From the NCBI RefSeq assembly GCF_008831285.2, contig NC_045138.2, positions 27,685,934-27,749,933 of the forward strand: a DNA stretch of 64,000 nucleotides, written 5' to 3'. Origin of the DNA: Nymphaea colorata. Lineage: Eukaryota > Streptophyta > Magnoliopsida > Nymphaeales > Nymphaeaceae. The number at the start of each line of letters is the position of its first letter. Position 1 is the first letter of the stretch. Made by a program: the position numbers and the translations under genes. Of this stretch, positions 1 to 11,599 are shown piece by piece. A model generated the notes under the pieces. It was not told the origin of the DNA. It was given only the letters and a program-made list of their open reading frames with translations, and made no database searches.

Positions 1-289
1 CCCTTGAACGAACAGAAGATAATTTCTTTCCGTTCAATCTGAGATTGACAGCAACACCTCGCTCCAAAAAAGACACAAAAGAGACTTACCTTCTTATATC
101 ATCAGCGACAAGGGGAGGGAAGGAAACTTCCTCTTTTTTCACATATCATCTATTCCAAACGATGGTATCGGAAAACAAGCATTTTCCAACTCGAAAAGAG
201 AAAAAAAAATGGCAAGAGCTTTATTCTAAAGATAAAATGAGATACAGAAGAGATCCCACAAAAGAGAGGGGGTGAAGAGAAAGCCGAAC

Positions 290-370
290 CTCCCACTTGG
301 AGAAGACACTGTCATGCTTGGTCTTGTAGCAATCTTCTCTTCTTACTCTCGAGATCTCAGCGGTACCCAT
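290..370 (-). CDS. First coding exon of a probable EFFECTOR OF TRANSCRIPTION-like (GIY-YIG family) protein, partial
   Basis: Seen: on the minus strand an ATG at 370 opens 27 codons that contain REDCYKTKHDSVFSKW. The reading then reaches a possible donor GAG|GTTCGG at 289; an alternative donor is AA|GTGGGA a few bases earlier. Reading on without splicing soon meets a stop, so an intron is expected, and all later exons lie left of base 1. Known: plant EFFECTOR OF TRANSCRIPTION (ET) proteins carry near the N-terminus a block like REDY-RTKHDS-FSKW, followed in the next exon by VLIGPSDW. They are nuclear regulators with a GIY-YIG-like fold and zinc-binding repeats. Inference: this is the start of such a gene, transcribed leftward out of the window. 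The match is short (about 18 residues) and comes from memory, so the assignment is probable only. A TATAAATG on the minus strand at 598-605 is a weak TATA candidate. Confidence 0.6.
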
Positions 371-1127
371 TACCCCAAATCTGAACGAAGGATGACACTT
401 AGAATGATTTTGGATGCCATCGAGCCGGGGAAGAGACGAGGGCGGGCATGACGTCGGATTCCTTTGTCTGCTTCGGTCGACTTTAAAGTGGACCCACTCC
501 CTTCAGGAATAGTGCTACCATTAAGTCCCTTCAAAAACGAGACTTTTCATGCAAACATCTCCTGTTTTAGCCCCAATTACAAAATGAACCTCACTCATTT
601 ATAAGAGTTAACTTTTGCAGACAATCGTCAAATAGAAAGTTGTTTCTAAATTCTAACATTGTATCTTGACTCTTTAGGTTAAGAAATGTTCTGCTTCTTT
701 TTGCTTTAATTAAATATACAAATTTGATCTCCGAATCCCAGATATAAAGCTATGAATGGACACAGAAAGCATGCTTTTTAAATTCACTAACAAGATATTG
801 TGATAGTGTAACTGTTCTTGAACCCCTTTTGCATATAATAAAGATGCTAAGTGCTAACCAAACATAGAAAAAAAAAAATTGGCTTTTCAAGTGAGTGAAA
901 GGTCATCCTAACATTGTTCTTGAACCCTTTGTACCTATGAAGATGCTAAAAAAAAATGGCTTTGCTTTTCGAGTAGTGAAAGGGGTCATCCCACCATCAC
1001 AGGAAGAGCTAAGGCCCTTCCTTGCCTTTACCTCTAGGTAGACTAGGTTGGTACCAGGTGTTGAGACCTCCCTTAACTCTACGTCCAATTATGTCGGTAC
1101 CAGGTGGCAAGATCTCTTTGGAGTGAA

Positions 1128-1640
1128 CACAAGCTGAGTCAAGCCTGTGTTCAGTCAGCTCGAGCTTGGCTCAACTAATAAAACCTTGAGCTTGAGAATA
1201 GCTCGACGAAAGCAGCTCGAGCTAGACTCGATAGTTACATGTTGAGCTCAAGCTCAACTCGATTAGGAATCGACAAACTCGTTTGAATAGAATTGATGTT
1301 CATCGTTATGTGTTGAATTCGAGTTCGACTCGATTAAGGCTTGACAAACTCGTTTAAATAGAATTGATATTCATTGTTACGTGTTATGCTCGATCTCGAC
1401 TCGTTTAAAGCTCGGGAAACTGGTAAACTCGTTTGAATATATCTACTTGATTAAAGTTCGACAAACTCGATTAAGGCTCGAGCTCGACTCAGTAGTTATG
1501 TGTTGAGCTCGAACTCAACTTGATTATTTGAACGAGTTGACTCATGAACTAGAGTTCGACTCATTAAGCAAATGACTCGACTCGAGCTCGTTCACGAGCC
1601 GAGCTTTAATGAGTCTAGCTCGAACTGGACTCATCATTCA
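1128..1640. repeat. CTCGAG/GACTCG-rich dispersed repeat, copy 1
   Basis: About 500 bp is built from degenerate short units such as GAGCTCGAGCT, AACTCGATT and CGACTCGATTAAGG, with many near-palindromes of CTCGAG. Relatives occur at 5,790-6,225 and 41,892-42,065. The units are internally tandem but diverged. Such sequence is common in plant intergenic DNA; I cannot name its source family. Confidence 0.6.
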
Positions 1641-3939
1641 CCCCTATCAATGTGCTTCAAATATTTGAGAAAAAGTTGGTTTTCATTATTGACTTTTAAT
1701 ATTACAAGTGCATCTGCCAAAGCCGCTCAACATGGCCTCCTGTTCTACCACAATGAAATGTAGTTATGTCATTTTTTAGAAAATGAACGTTTTCATTATT
1801 TTTCAAATAGGTAATCTTTCGGCATCATTGTTAACCTAAACGCATGGTCTCATGTATAGCTACACTTTTTTTTTTGTCATGGTAAGAGGATACAGGTAAG
1901 ATTCCTTTCAGACGCCAGCGGAAAACCATATAAGCCTGGTAAACAAAAGATGATACTTTTTTTCCTTTCTTTCAAATATATTCATGTAAGTAGTACATCT
2001 TATTGCTCGCACCTACTCTTGATAGGCCTCTCTCTCGCTCCTGCTTTCTTGTTTATGTGGGTCCTCTGAGCTCGGGTACTAGCCTCACAAGTAGAAGATA
2101 AATGGTGCATTTCTTTAAGCATTTATTTGTTTCTTTCACAAGATTGTTAAAAACAAAGGCTCTAAAGCCGCTTTTTTGTTTTTCTTTTATGATCAACTTA
2201 CCTAGTTGACAATTTTACTCCTTTTCATACCATATTCTGGTTCTTCACTTGTTCTTCATTATACATCTTTCAAATATCCATCATTTCCATAACGACCCCC
2301 TTCAACTTATAGATATATATTAGGCTGATCCACCTAGCCTGTCTGCTGACTCCGTTTCTTCGAATACTTGGGGCCTGACAGATTTCATCGCTAGGAAAAT
2401 CTTGAGGATGAGATTTTCGAGCAACGGATTTCATAGTTTAGAAAATCTTGAGAATGAAATTTGTGGGGAATGGTTCATCTTGATTGTGTAGCTACACTCC
2501 CACAAGAAGAAGATGTCTCCATTAGAGACAGCCAGCATCTGGCGTGCTGTTGGCAATTGAAATGGAGTACTGTTACAGAAAGAATGACATAAGATCACTA
2601 ATCATGTGACACATATGGCGATCTCAGCCACATAAATGATCTTACCACCCCCGTCATTATACTCATATTTATTTTAATACTGTCCGGAAAATGTACTGCA
2701 ATTTATGTGGTTACAATATTTCGCTTTTGTAAGTGCAATTAAAGAGTGATCTGATCATCTGCTCTCCTGTAAAATATAAAATAACTTCAGACTGTAAGTG
2801 AGAAACCAGTCCCCCAAGATTCCAAGCAGTTAATAATAACTTAAAAACCATAGCCATCATGACCTCATAATCTCTAATCCACAAAGTAGAATTCTTTAAT
2901 GTTGGCGTCCTGTAATTAGAGATCATGAACTCCATTATTTTACTTATCATGATGCCGGTCATGCACACCACACGTGATGCCTTTCATGCAAGAACTTGAC
3001 AAGAAGAAGACAGGGTTTAGTTGGTATGGAAAACCAACGAAGGAAACAGCAATGGAAAAGGCTTTACTGGAACAGAAGCATTTGGCTGTGAAAAAAACAG
3101 CATGATTTGACAATCCTGTTCTGTTAGATTTTTAGTTTTTCATGCAACAAAGGAATCAATCAACTAAGTTTACCTTCCAACATACGTCAGAATTAAATAT
3201 GTCTAACCTGCTAGATCTTTTAATATTTTAAGATTGTAACCAGTCGTCAGCAAACTACTACTAGCTGTTATTGGCTGTTCGGCCTCCTTGATTTCCTTTA
3301 TATTGGAGACCGTTCATATCCACGGCAATGTTGAACTGTTTGAGTACTTAGATGCCTAACGGATTAAAACAACGGTCAGGGTGGGGGTCGGTAAGCGACT
3401 GGTTTTTGTTTTGAATTCTCATAGCATAAACTCTCTATATTGTAAAAATGGGCCACTGACATGCACAGTGTGTTGTTGACAAATTAAGTAATTAGGAGTT
3501 TTTATCAACAAAAAAAAAAATCAAAACTGACGTGCCAGAAACATTGATATGTGATGAAAAATAAATAACAACAAAGAAATTGTCCGTTCAGTTTTCAGGT
3601 CACCAACTTGCCATCAGATGGGTTTGAGCTTGGGGCCAAAGAAGATTCATGTACATTGAAGCAGATTCATAAATCACCATGGATTTATTACTGTTTCATA
3701 AATCTATCTCATTGAAGCAGATTCATGTACATTTGTTTTAGTGTCTCAGGGATTCATCTTATTTTTTTTAGCAAATTCGTGAGACAGTAACACAAGTGCC
3801 AAATGACTCCTCAAGGTTTCATAGACACCATGTGACTCCCTTAGTCATAGAATGAAGGTGATGGCGTAAGGCTTGACTAGTTATTTCAACAATAATTTAA
3901 GCTGTTCACTAAGAGTGGTAATATGTATACTTTGATCCA

Positions 3940-4272
3940 AAGATGTTAATTGATTGAATTGGAATAGGATGTATTTTTTATCATATTCAATTTATTAAAT
4001 GTTCACATATTTTAATTTGAACTTGAATTTGATTTCTGAAGTCACAATAGGAGTCTAGTCCAAATCTGAACCACATTATGATAGGTTAAGAACCAACTTT
4101 CGAACTCTACACTTATTTAACTTTTACTTAACCTGATCGTGTGTTCATTAAAACTGAATCTAGGATAATTAACCTGATCATGTGTTCATCAAATTCTTTT
4201 CCATATCCCAAATTTTTGAATCAGTTTTGTCAAATATCTTATCTAAATATGATCCATTAACAACCCTATTGT
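3940..4272. repeat. AT-rich element with imperfect terminal inverted repeats
   Basis: The left end reads GATGTTAATTGATTGAATTGG. The right end, reverse-complemented, reads GGTTGTTAATGGATCATATTT. The ends are about 330 bp apart and the interior is AT-rich without a coding frame. This looks like a short non-autonomous DNA element. No clear target-site duplication was found, so the limits are approximate. Confidence 0.35.
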
Positions 4273-5021
4273 CACTAGTGCATTAACACCCTCAGTAGAG
4301 TAGAGTACTTGTCGAAATTGTTGAACCACATAATTTAAGCGGCGATCTTATGTAACTGTTGTTATTATAATAGTTATGTGCCTTCGTACATGACATTTTC
4401 TAACCAAGACACTCTTGTTTTTTTGCTCAATATTCATTCCTTAGTTTAAAGACTGTATTAATGAATACATGCATGATTGGTGTTTGCAAAACGACGAGAC
4501 TAAAATGTAGAACATAAAAGGACAAGCAGCCTTGGATTCTTTCCTATGAAATTTTAACAGTACTTAAATAAAGTAGATGGTACGATTTCACAAGCAAGAC
4601 AAGTTCAGGCACACTGTGTAGTTAATTTATTTCGAGCTGGAATTTGTACATGGGAAGTACTTCAGGTTAAGCAACTTCTTTATTGTTGTCAGTATCGATT
4701 TCGACGCATATTGGCTTGTTGATCGATACAAAAACGAACCAGCCGATACGGCCCAAATCAGCCCTTTTCTTTTCCTTTATTTAAAAATTACTTAATAATA
4801 ATTAAAAAAAAAACAAGCACAATAAATTATTTCTTGGTCCCAACACGGGAAATAAGATGATTCCTCCGTTTGTTGTGCATAAGTGCATGAACTTAGTATG
4901 GTTTCAAGCACTTTGTCTTTTATGCAATTTTACTAAAACAAGCCTCACCGGTTCTCTACATTACAAAAAGGTTTACGCTCTTGAATCCAGGCATCCTTGA
5001 AGTCACATTTTTAATTTTTTA

Positions 5022-5185
5022 TGGGTTGTTTGGTAATAGTAATTCATTGTTCTATGCATTTATCCAAAAAAAATAAAACATATTTATGAAAGATTGTGAC
5101 AAGTGTTTCATGAATCTACCTCATTTTTTTTAGCAAATACATATACATCAGAAAGTAACAATACATTAATGCAATCAAACACATA
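5022..5185. repeat. Short MITE-like element
   Basis: It begins near TGTTTGGTAATAG and ends near TGCAATCAAACA, which is loosely inverted to the start. The interior phrase TTCATGAATCTACCTCATTTT is related to sequences near 3,700-3,790, 7,420 and 47,830, so this belongs to a small dispersed family in the window. Ends are not fixed by a target-site duplication. Confidence 0.35.
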
Positions 5186-5789
5186 TAGTCCTCACCATCA
5201 AGTGATCTGCCTTGACCACGTTGATGGGCCAAACAATTGGATACATATACGCTCTTTGGCTTATGGTATTAGAATTTGAATCCAGTTTCGAAACCTTTTT
5301 ACATGTAAATGTAATTTAAGTAGCTAACTAAGCTACTAATATCTGGATCAAGTGATAATATTTTCTCCTCAAATCTGAACCATTTTCCGAATCCAATTTG
5401 TCCATTTCAATTAGCAATCTAATCTTGTCAAAGGTGTATCGTGTATGATCACCAAATTGTATCGGCGACAAACTGGTGCTACCCAGAACACAGACCTAAT
5501 GTGCATAGCAATCTATTGAGTCCGCTTCGGAGTGCAAAGATCCAATATTCACATGTATCCGGATTTGGTCTTATTCATGCTGAGGATTTAGTTGGGACTC
5601 AGATAAAAGACTGCATGTTAAATCTATATTTGACAGTTTTTTAATCAATTAGTCCTTTTGGTAGCCAAATGTATTGGAGTCTTAAGACTCTAAGGAGCCT
5701 TTCACGATTTTGAGCCTTTCACGTCCTCACCAGCCTCCTATAATCAACTCAGACCTACTAAGGAAGGGCTGCACAGTCTAGAGTGAGTT

Positions 5790-6225
5790 TGGCCAGCACG
5801 ATCTTGACTCGGCTCAAAAAACTGGAGCTTGAGCTCGTTTTGAACTCTAGTCGAGCTTTTTATAGTAAGCTCGAGCTCGAACTTGACTCATTGAACTTAT
5901 TTAACTAGTTTAAGCGCTAACTTGTTTAGTATTAACTCGTGTCACTTGTTTAAATCGTGTAACCGTTTAACTCGTGTAACTTGTGAAATTTGTTTTTATT
6001 CTCAAAGTTAAAAATGGTGAACCAGTTTTGACAATATTATATAAAATTTCGGATTGCGAGTTGAATCGAGTATAAAACGAATCAAGTTCTTAAAACTCGA
6101 ACTCGGCTCGTTTATCGTTTCGAGCATCTTTGTAAGCTCAAATTCAGCTCGTTTATAAACGAGTCAAGCATGAGCCAAGTTTTTTTGAGCGAGTTCGAGT
6201 CAAGCACGAGCTTCAACCCGGACAT
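5790..6225. repeat. CTCGAG/GACTCG-rich dispersed repeat, copy 2
   Basis: It has the same type of degenerate units as at 1,128-1,640 (GAGCTCGAACTTGACTC, GGCTCGTTTA, CGAGTTCGAGTC). It carries no coding frame. Confidence 0.55.
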
Positions 6226-6766
6226 CAATGCAGCCTATAACCTATATACCTGATAGTAGGATTTCCTGTTGCTCACTCGAAATAGTGAAAAAAAAATGCA
6301 AAATTGGTAACTCTGATAGTAAGATTTCCTTTTGCTCACACAAAATAGTGACAATGGTGCAAATTTGATGTGTAATTCAAATATAATATATGAATGTAAG
6401 TCTAAAAATCTAAGAAAAATGTTCACTAGATTTTAACATAAAAAAAGTAAAATTTTCCTTTTTCCAGATTAGATTTGGTTTCAATTTTTCGAATGAAGAT
6501 TTGAATTGGACTCCGGATCCAATTAAAAGGATCCGATGAATGGAATATAATAAGCTAGGAGGAGGAGGAACAAGCGGGCGAGCAATTTCGAAATGAAAAT
6601 TTACCACCAAAAGGTTCTGTGTCATCACAAAGCATTTAATGCCCGTGGAGATTCGAACACACGACCCATCCGTGAACGCCGCAGGGTCGCCATCAAGACC
6701 CTGACCCGGCCCGCCGCTCCGCCGTCGGGTCGCCCTCTCGATGTGGACGGGCGCAATCAATGCCTT

Positions 6767-6794
6767 CCCCGACCCGGACCCGGACCCGGACCTC
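6767..6794 (-). other. (CCCGGA)n tract, potential G-quadruplex on the minus strand
   Basis: The plus strand has CCCCGACCCGGACCCGGACC and one further CCCGGA unit. On the minus strand this gives four G-runs of three or four bases with loops of two to three bases, which is the canonical quadruplex pattern. It lies in a roughly 160-bp GC-rich island inside AT-rich DNA. Confidence 0.5.
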
Positions 6795-7182
6795 ACCATT
6801 CATTTAAGTGATCGCACCGACCCTTTTAGGACGGATGGATCATGATCTGATCCAGGCATGCATTGCTTTACCGACGGATGAAACGGCGTCGCTTGCATGA
6901 ATGCATCATAACGCTGTCACGTGATCTTTGAGACGTCCATGTGATGACCCATTAGGAACACCGAGCACTGTTCGTAGGGATGGGTTTCAAAACTATCACA
7001 GTTTTTCCGTCCTGATATTTATTCGATAACAACTATTCTTTTGTCGTTTGCATTAATTTTATATATTTACGTGCAATTGTTTTATATTTAAATACATTTT
7101 AAGATATTATACCATTTTTTAAAGTTAATTTATGCGTCTAGGTTTTGGTAATTACTTTGAAGGGAAGCTCGATTGCCTCTTA

Positions 7183-7410
7183 TCTGAAATCCTTGGATTT
7201 GAGAGTTGTGTGAATTTAAGATTAAACCTTTCTCCTTTGATCTTAAATTCAGCGTTTTCTCTATACAAAAAGCAAAATAAGGATTTCAAATGAGGATTTT
7301 AAGTCTGACTTTAGATCATGAGTTTGATGAACCATGGATTCTATTGAGAATCTTTTGTTACATCGTCAATTCAAGGATTTCAAACATGAAATAATCATTT
7401 GGCAACAACA
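7183..7410. repeat. Dispersed repeat, copy A (partner at 44.5 kb)
   Basis: It shares ordered blocks with 44,538-44,775: ACAAAAAG-AAAATAAGGATTTCAA, then GATGAACC-TGGAT, then TTTTGT-ACATCG, then a closing ATTTCAAA-AT-AAATAATCA. The blocks occur in the same order and spacing, so this is one diverged element family of about 230 bp. Confidence 0.5.
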
Positions 7411-7515
7411 ACAGTTCATTACTATTTTATGAATCTACCCTCCAGATTTAATTTGTCTCAACTTTTATTCGTGGAACAGTAGTAAGTCGTTCTCGTTGCC
7501 AAATGGCTTGTAAAG

Positions 7516-7700
7516 TTGTGTTTGATAGCCTCAAATCTTAGATCCGATGCTGCATTAAAAGATGAATTTTAAAAGATTTTCAATTTAGACAAACTAAAGA
7601 TCTTAGTAAAGTGGATCTTAAATCCACATTGTATATATAAACTCGTGAATTTAAGGTCTGATTGTTTGGGGAAGAGGTTCGACCTTAAAGGCCACCTCAA
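7516..7700. repeat. Dispersed repeat, copy A (direct partner at 8,549)
   Basis: It shares with 8,549-8,712 the ordered blocks TTTGATAG, TC-AATCTTAGAT, GATGC-GCATTAAAA, GGATCTTAAATC and GAATTTAAGGTC-GATT, plus GGGGAAG-GGT. The two copies are in the same orientation about 1 kb apart and considerably diverged. There is no coding content. Confidence 0.5.
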
Positions 7701-8548
7701 AAAATCTAAGGCAAACTCCTCAAACATTTGGTTGGAGATCACTACTTATGATCGGTCGGCGACCACTTATTGGCCGAAAGCCCGACATATGTATATATAT
7801 GTGTGTGTTAAGCCAAAACTAAGTTGAACCGAGCCCGACTGATCTGACTCAGAATCGGACGGGCCCTGCCCCATGCCGGGTTGTAGGAATCAGCTCCCTA
7901 CTTTGCATGGTGGGTGGGATTTTTCACGTACACTTTGTCACGGGCTTCAACAACAACATGGCTTAAGATTGACTCAGGAAGCCCTGGCTATGCTTACGTA
8001 CGGGTCTGCCTAGGGTGTCCTTCAATTTACAAAGATTTGGCTGCAAACTTAGGGTGGAAAACCCGATACGGACAAAGTTGGTCTTCTCTGTTTCGAATCG
8101 GGCAAGTAATTTGTGTGGAAAGCTGGAATCTGTATGCAATCATTTTGGATCTGAAATGAGCCCGTTCAGTTTTCTGGGTCAGATGAGAATTGGGCATGGA
8201 TCAAAATCTGAATCTGGGTTTTCTTAATGAACCTAATTAGGATGGTTTATTGGAATCTCCCTTCTCCTTTATCATGGTATTCGATAATCAAATCAAACCT
8301 ATTGGAGAATTGCATCATTCCGCCATGATCAAATTTTTTTAGCTCCAAGATGATCTACTGTAAGGTACTTGTGTTTAATTTCTTAGCCACGTATATAGGC
8401 ATTAGAACTAGAAGACCTAGTGTAACTTTTAAGTAGATAGGCCCTTAGGTTGAGTTTGTTCACCACATATCACAAATAGTAGCAAGATATTACCGAGGAT
8501 TTCAAATTCATGGGTTTAAGGTCGGACTTCCCCACCATTAGACCTTAG

Positions 8549-8712
8549 GTTGCATTTGATAGATTCAGATCTTAGATTCGAGGATGCATTAAAACGTGTT
8601 TTGGGAGATTTGAGGATTTCAATAGCATGGATCTTAAATCTATGCTGCATGTTAAAAATCATGGATTTAAGATCGAATTGGAACGGGGAAGGGGTCCACG
8701 GTGAAACAAACG
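8549..8712. repeat. Dispersed repeat, copy B (direct partner at 7,516)
   Basis: This is the second copy of the element described at 7,516-7,700. It begins TTGCATTTGATAG, a start typical of small plant DNA elements. No target-site duplication was established. Confidence 0.5.
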
Positions 8713-9770
8713 CAACCCAAGTGCATGGTTTTTTATATATAGCATGAACTTGAAATCCATTCCATTGAGATCTTATGTTTGTTTAAACTTGAAATCTCAC
8801 ATGGTACAACTTTTGAAGCAGCTTAGAATCCTATCAAATAGGACCCAAGTAAATACTCATAAATAATGGACACTCTTTTATTTCATTCTCCACATAAATA
8901 ATGGACACTCTCTTTAGTAAATCGTAATGTTTTCATTTTACACCTTTGGTTGTTCTCAGGCAGGGCGATTTACCATAAAGAAAGTGGTAATTGTCCAATT
9001 AAACAGCCACAGCAGAACCAGCAAGCTACTTTAAGATGGAAATCAAGTTAAATATTGAAAATGATAACATACTGTTTCATAACAGTTGTAAAGATTATGA
9101 CAGATTCATAAAACAATGTGCAGTACAATTTTTGTCCACATATTTTACTTGTCCTGTTGTCCAGTTGTTCAAAGTATTCTTACAAATAAAGACAACCAAA
9201 ACCTTAAAGAGAAGCAGTAAAAACTCAAAATGTTTGACAAGGAGAAAGCAAAAGGGTGCGGACGCGTCCCAGGAGTCCCTTGTTAGCTAGCCTGGAGAGA
9301 AGCGACCGGAGATGTACTTCATGTTCAAACGTCAGTCGTCAGTTGATGGGGGGAACGCCGGAAGGGAAGGGCAGACAGTACATCAGTGATATCTCATTAA
9401 CGACTGCAATGCAGGTCGCCGGTCACAAATGAAAAGAACGTAGGGGACGGGCGGCAGGGTCCGTTTGAAAGAAGGTTTTGACAGATGCTCCTTCCTTCGA
9501 GAGGGGAGACGCCGGTAGCGGACTCAGGGAAGGGCGGGCCGGCGGCGTCGTGTCCATCTCTCTTTTGGGAACGACTGTTTGAAGAGCGACGGCAAAATTC
9601 GGACTTCGCGGCAGAGGGGAGGGCGGAGAAACCGAGATAGAATGGCGCCTAGTAAATTGTGGTACTTCACGTGGGTAGGGACGGGAATTCAGTTATCAAC
9701 TGCGGGAGAAAATCAGAATTCGGAGAAGAGAATGGTGAAAATTTAAAAATAATACAGAGTAAGGCAGTCA

Positions 9771-9887
9771 GAAGCAGGAAGAGAGAGAGAGAGAGAGAGA
9801 GTGGAGGGAGGGGTTAAGCGGACGGAGAGGGAAAGCAGAGGGACGGCGACGGACGGAGTCCTCCATCATCCAAAAGTATTCTCTCTT

Positions 9888-9919
<32 letters not shown>

Positions 9920-11599
9920 CATTATTTTCTTTGTTCCTCGGCTTCTTTTGAACAGAATGCTGCTTTTTGTTGGTGAAGTTATTGTCCGTCCGTCAGTCTG
10001 GCGTCTTCTTCTTATTCTTCTTCCTGTAGCTGAGTTTGACGTTGTTGGTCTCTTTGTTCCGTGAATTCTTTGACTGCGTTCTACCGCCGGCAGGTGAAAT
10101 TCTTCTTCTTCTTTTTCTTCTTTACATCTCGAGTGAATGTGCAACTGTTCGCCTTGTTTATTTAGCTGCTTCCGTCAAGCGATTCTTCTTCTCTTCTTCT
10201 CTCTAAAGATGCTTCACTGTTCTCTTTCTTCGTCGAATTTTGTTTAACTGCATTTTCGTTATCAGGACTCTCTCTCTCTCTCTCATTGTTTTTCTCAGAT
10301 TTTTAACTGAGTTTCTTCTTTTTCAGAGTTCATCTTGATGAATGTTTGGACACGTTTCGAGACGGAACATGGTGAAGAAGGAGGCTGCGAGCTTGCTAGG
10401 TTTGTTTGACTTTCTGTGGTTTGTGTCTTCACTCATTAATGTCTGCTTATTCCTCGATGTCGTTTTTTTCTTTCTTTTTTTTTTTTTTGTTAAAATTTAC
10501 CGCATTGTCTGCTCCTTTCACGTCTTTCGAGATCTTGAAGAAGAGCTCCTTTTTTAAAGCATTTTTTTTCTTTTATCCAGAGCAATGTTTCGATTTTTTC
10601 ATCAGTTTTTCTGGAGCTCATGAAGAATTCTGGTACTTTAACGTTGCAGAGTTTTTAGGTTTCTGCTACGAAGGATTTTCACTGTAGAGCTCTAGCTGAA
10701 ATGGGGGAGAGAAATCGCGGTTTCCGGTGATACAGTGCGGTCTTCCAACGCTTGTTTGGTTCTTTTCTGTGAATACTCAGCTTGCAAGTGTTAGAACTGC
10801 CTAGTTCATTTGCAAGCAAGAGCCAATGCTCTTTTTCTGCTGCTGGCTTGGGGAACATTGGACAGACAGATGCTCGCATTTTAGTTTGTGGTTCTGTTGA
10901 ATTTGAGAGGCTCTGCTACCACTTCTGTAGACGTTGTTGAATTAAATATTGGTTCTTGTGCTTCCCATTCCCGAGGTTGGTTACATTGCACCTTGTTTTC
11001 TTCTGCTGCTATTTGGAGGTTTCTTGTTTCCATCCGCAAATTTCGGTTCGATCTTCGGGACAGAAATTTACGATGCTTCTTGGTTCAGAAGCACCTTTCT
11101 GGGTTCGAAGCTAGGATTTCGGTGCAAGCTGTTCATTCTCCTTCTGGCGGAGAAATACCCCTCCCTGTTCCGCCGTAGCAAGATTCTAAGTCTTCTGTAT
11201 ATCTTCCACAGTTCCACCTTCTTCGAAACAAGGCTGCAGGGGCAGCAATCTGAATTCTGTTTTGCTTTTCACAATCTCCTGACTGGCTTCATTTTAGTTT
11301 TATCGAAGAGGATCCTATTTATCGAGAACAGGAAAGGGCATTGTCTTAACTATTGCCGAATAGTGAGGATTTTTAGAGGCATGAGCCCTTATGGTGGAAA
11401 AGGGTGTGATGAGGGAGCTATTTCTTTTGCTTTCTTTCTTCTGACGAGTCCCTTTTGCTGCTCGCTTTTCTGCTCCACCATTAAAAGAAAAAGGGCAGTC
11501 GTTTCCGCTGGAGGGCCTGAGGTTCGAGAGAGCTAAATGACGTTTTTTTGAAGTGGATTCGGCGGGAGGTTCTTAGAGCGGGATCGTCGAGACAGTGCG
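9771..11599 (+). other. Probable long 5' leader of the kinase gene, with one or more leader introns
   Basis: Between the GA tract and the kinase ATG lie about 1.8 kb of T-rich, pyrimidine-rich plus-strand sequence. A good donor CAG|GTGAAA is at 10,094, and possible acceptors are TTTTTCAG at 10,326 and GTTGCAG at about 10,650, so leader introns are likely. Several small upstream frames occur, the longest (10,949-11,536) encoding 195 residues of no recognised family. The true transcript start and leader splicing cannot be fixed from sequence alone. Confidence 0.4.
9781..9801. repeat. (GA)n microsatellite at the presumed start of the kinase leader
   Basis: About ten GA units occur, followed 80 bp downstream by a CT tract at 9,881-9,920. 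GA/CT tracts are common in plant core promoters and 5' leaders. A weak AT-rich box, ATTTAAAAATAAT, lies about 40 bp upstream near 9,740. Confidence 0.8.

Larger units (their letters stand above)
371..9770. other. Gene-poor, repeat-rich intergenic region
   Basis: No reading frame here shows a recognisable protein family or coding-like exon series. The stretch is mostly AT-rich and holds CTCGAG-rich repeats, several MITE-like repeats and a short GC-rich island at about 6,640-6,800, each listed separately. Between about 9,240 and 9,700 the base composition becomes GC- and CpG-rich, which fits the upstream region of the kinase gene on the plus strand. No tRNA or rRNA gene was found. Confidence 0.6.

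Noticed and set aside
6640-6670. GATTCGAACACACGAC resembling a tRNA T-arm
   Set aside because: No matching acceptor stem, D-arm or anticodon arm can be folded around it on either strand.
6410-6799. 129-codon minus-strand frame in the GC island
   Set aside because: The GSGSGSG start comes from the CCCGGA repeat; the rest has no family signature or splice context.
9866-10144. Arg/Glu-rich 92-codon minus-strand frame
   Set aside because: It is the complement of the CT-rich leader of the kinase gene. The RERERE run is a direct product of the microsatellite.
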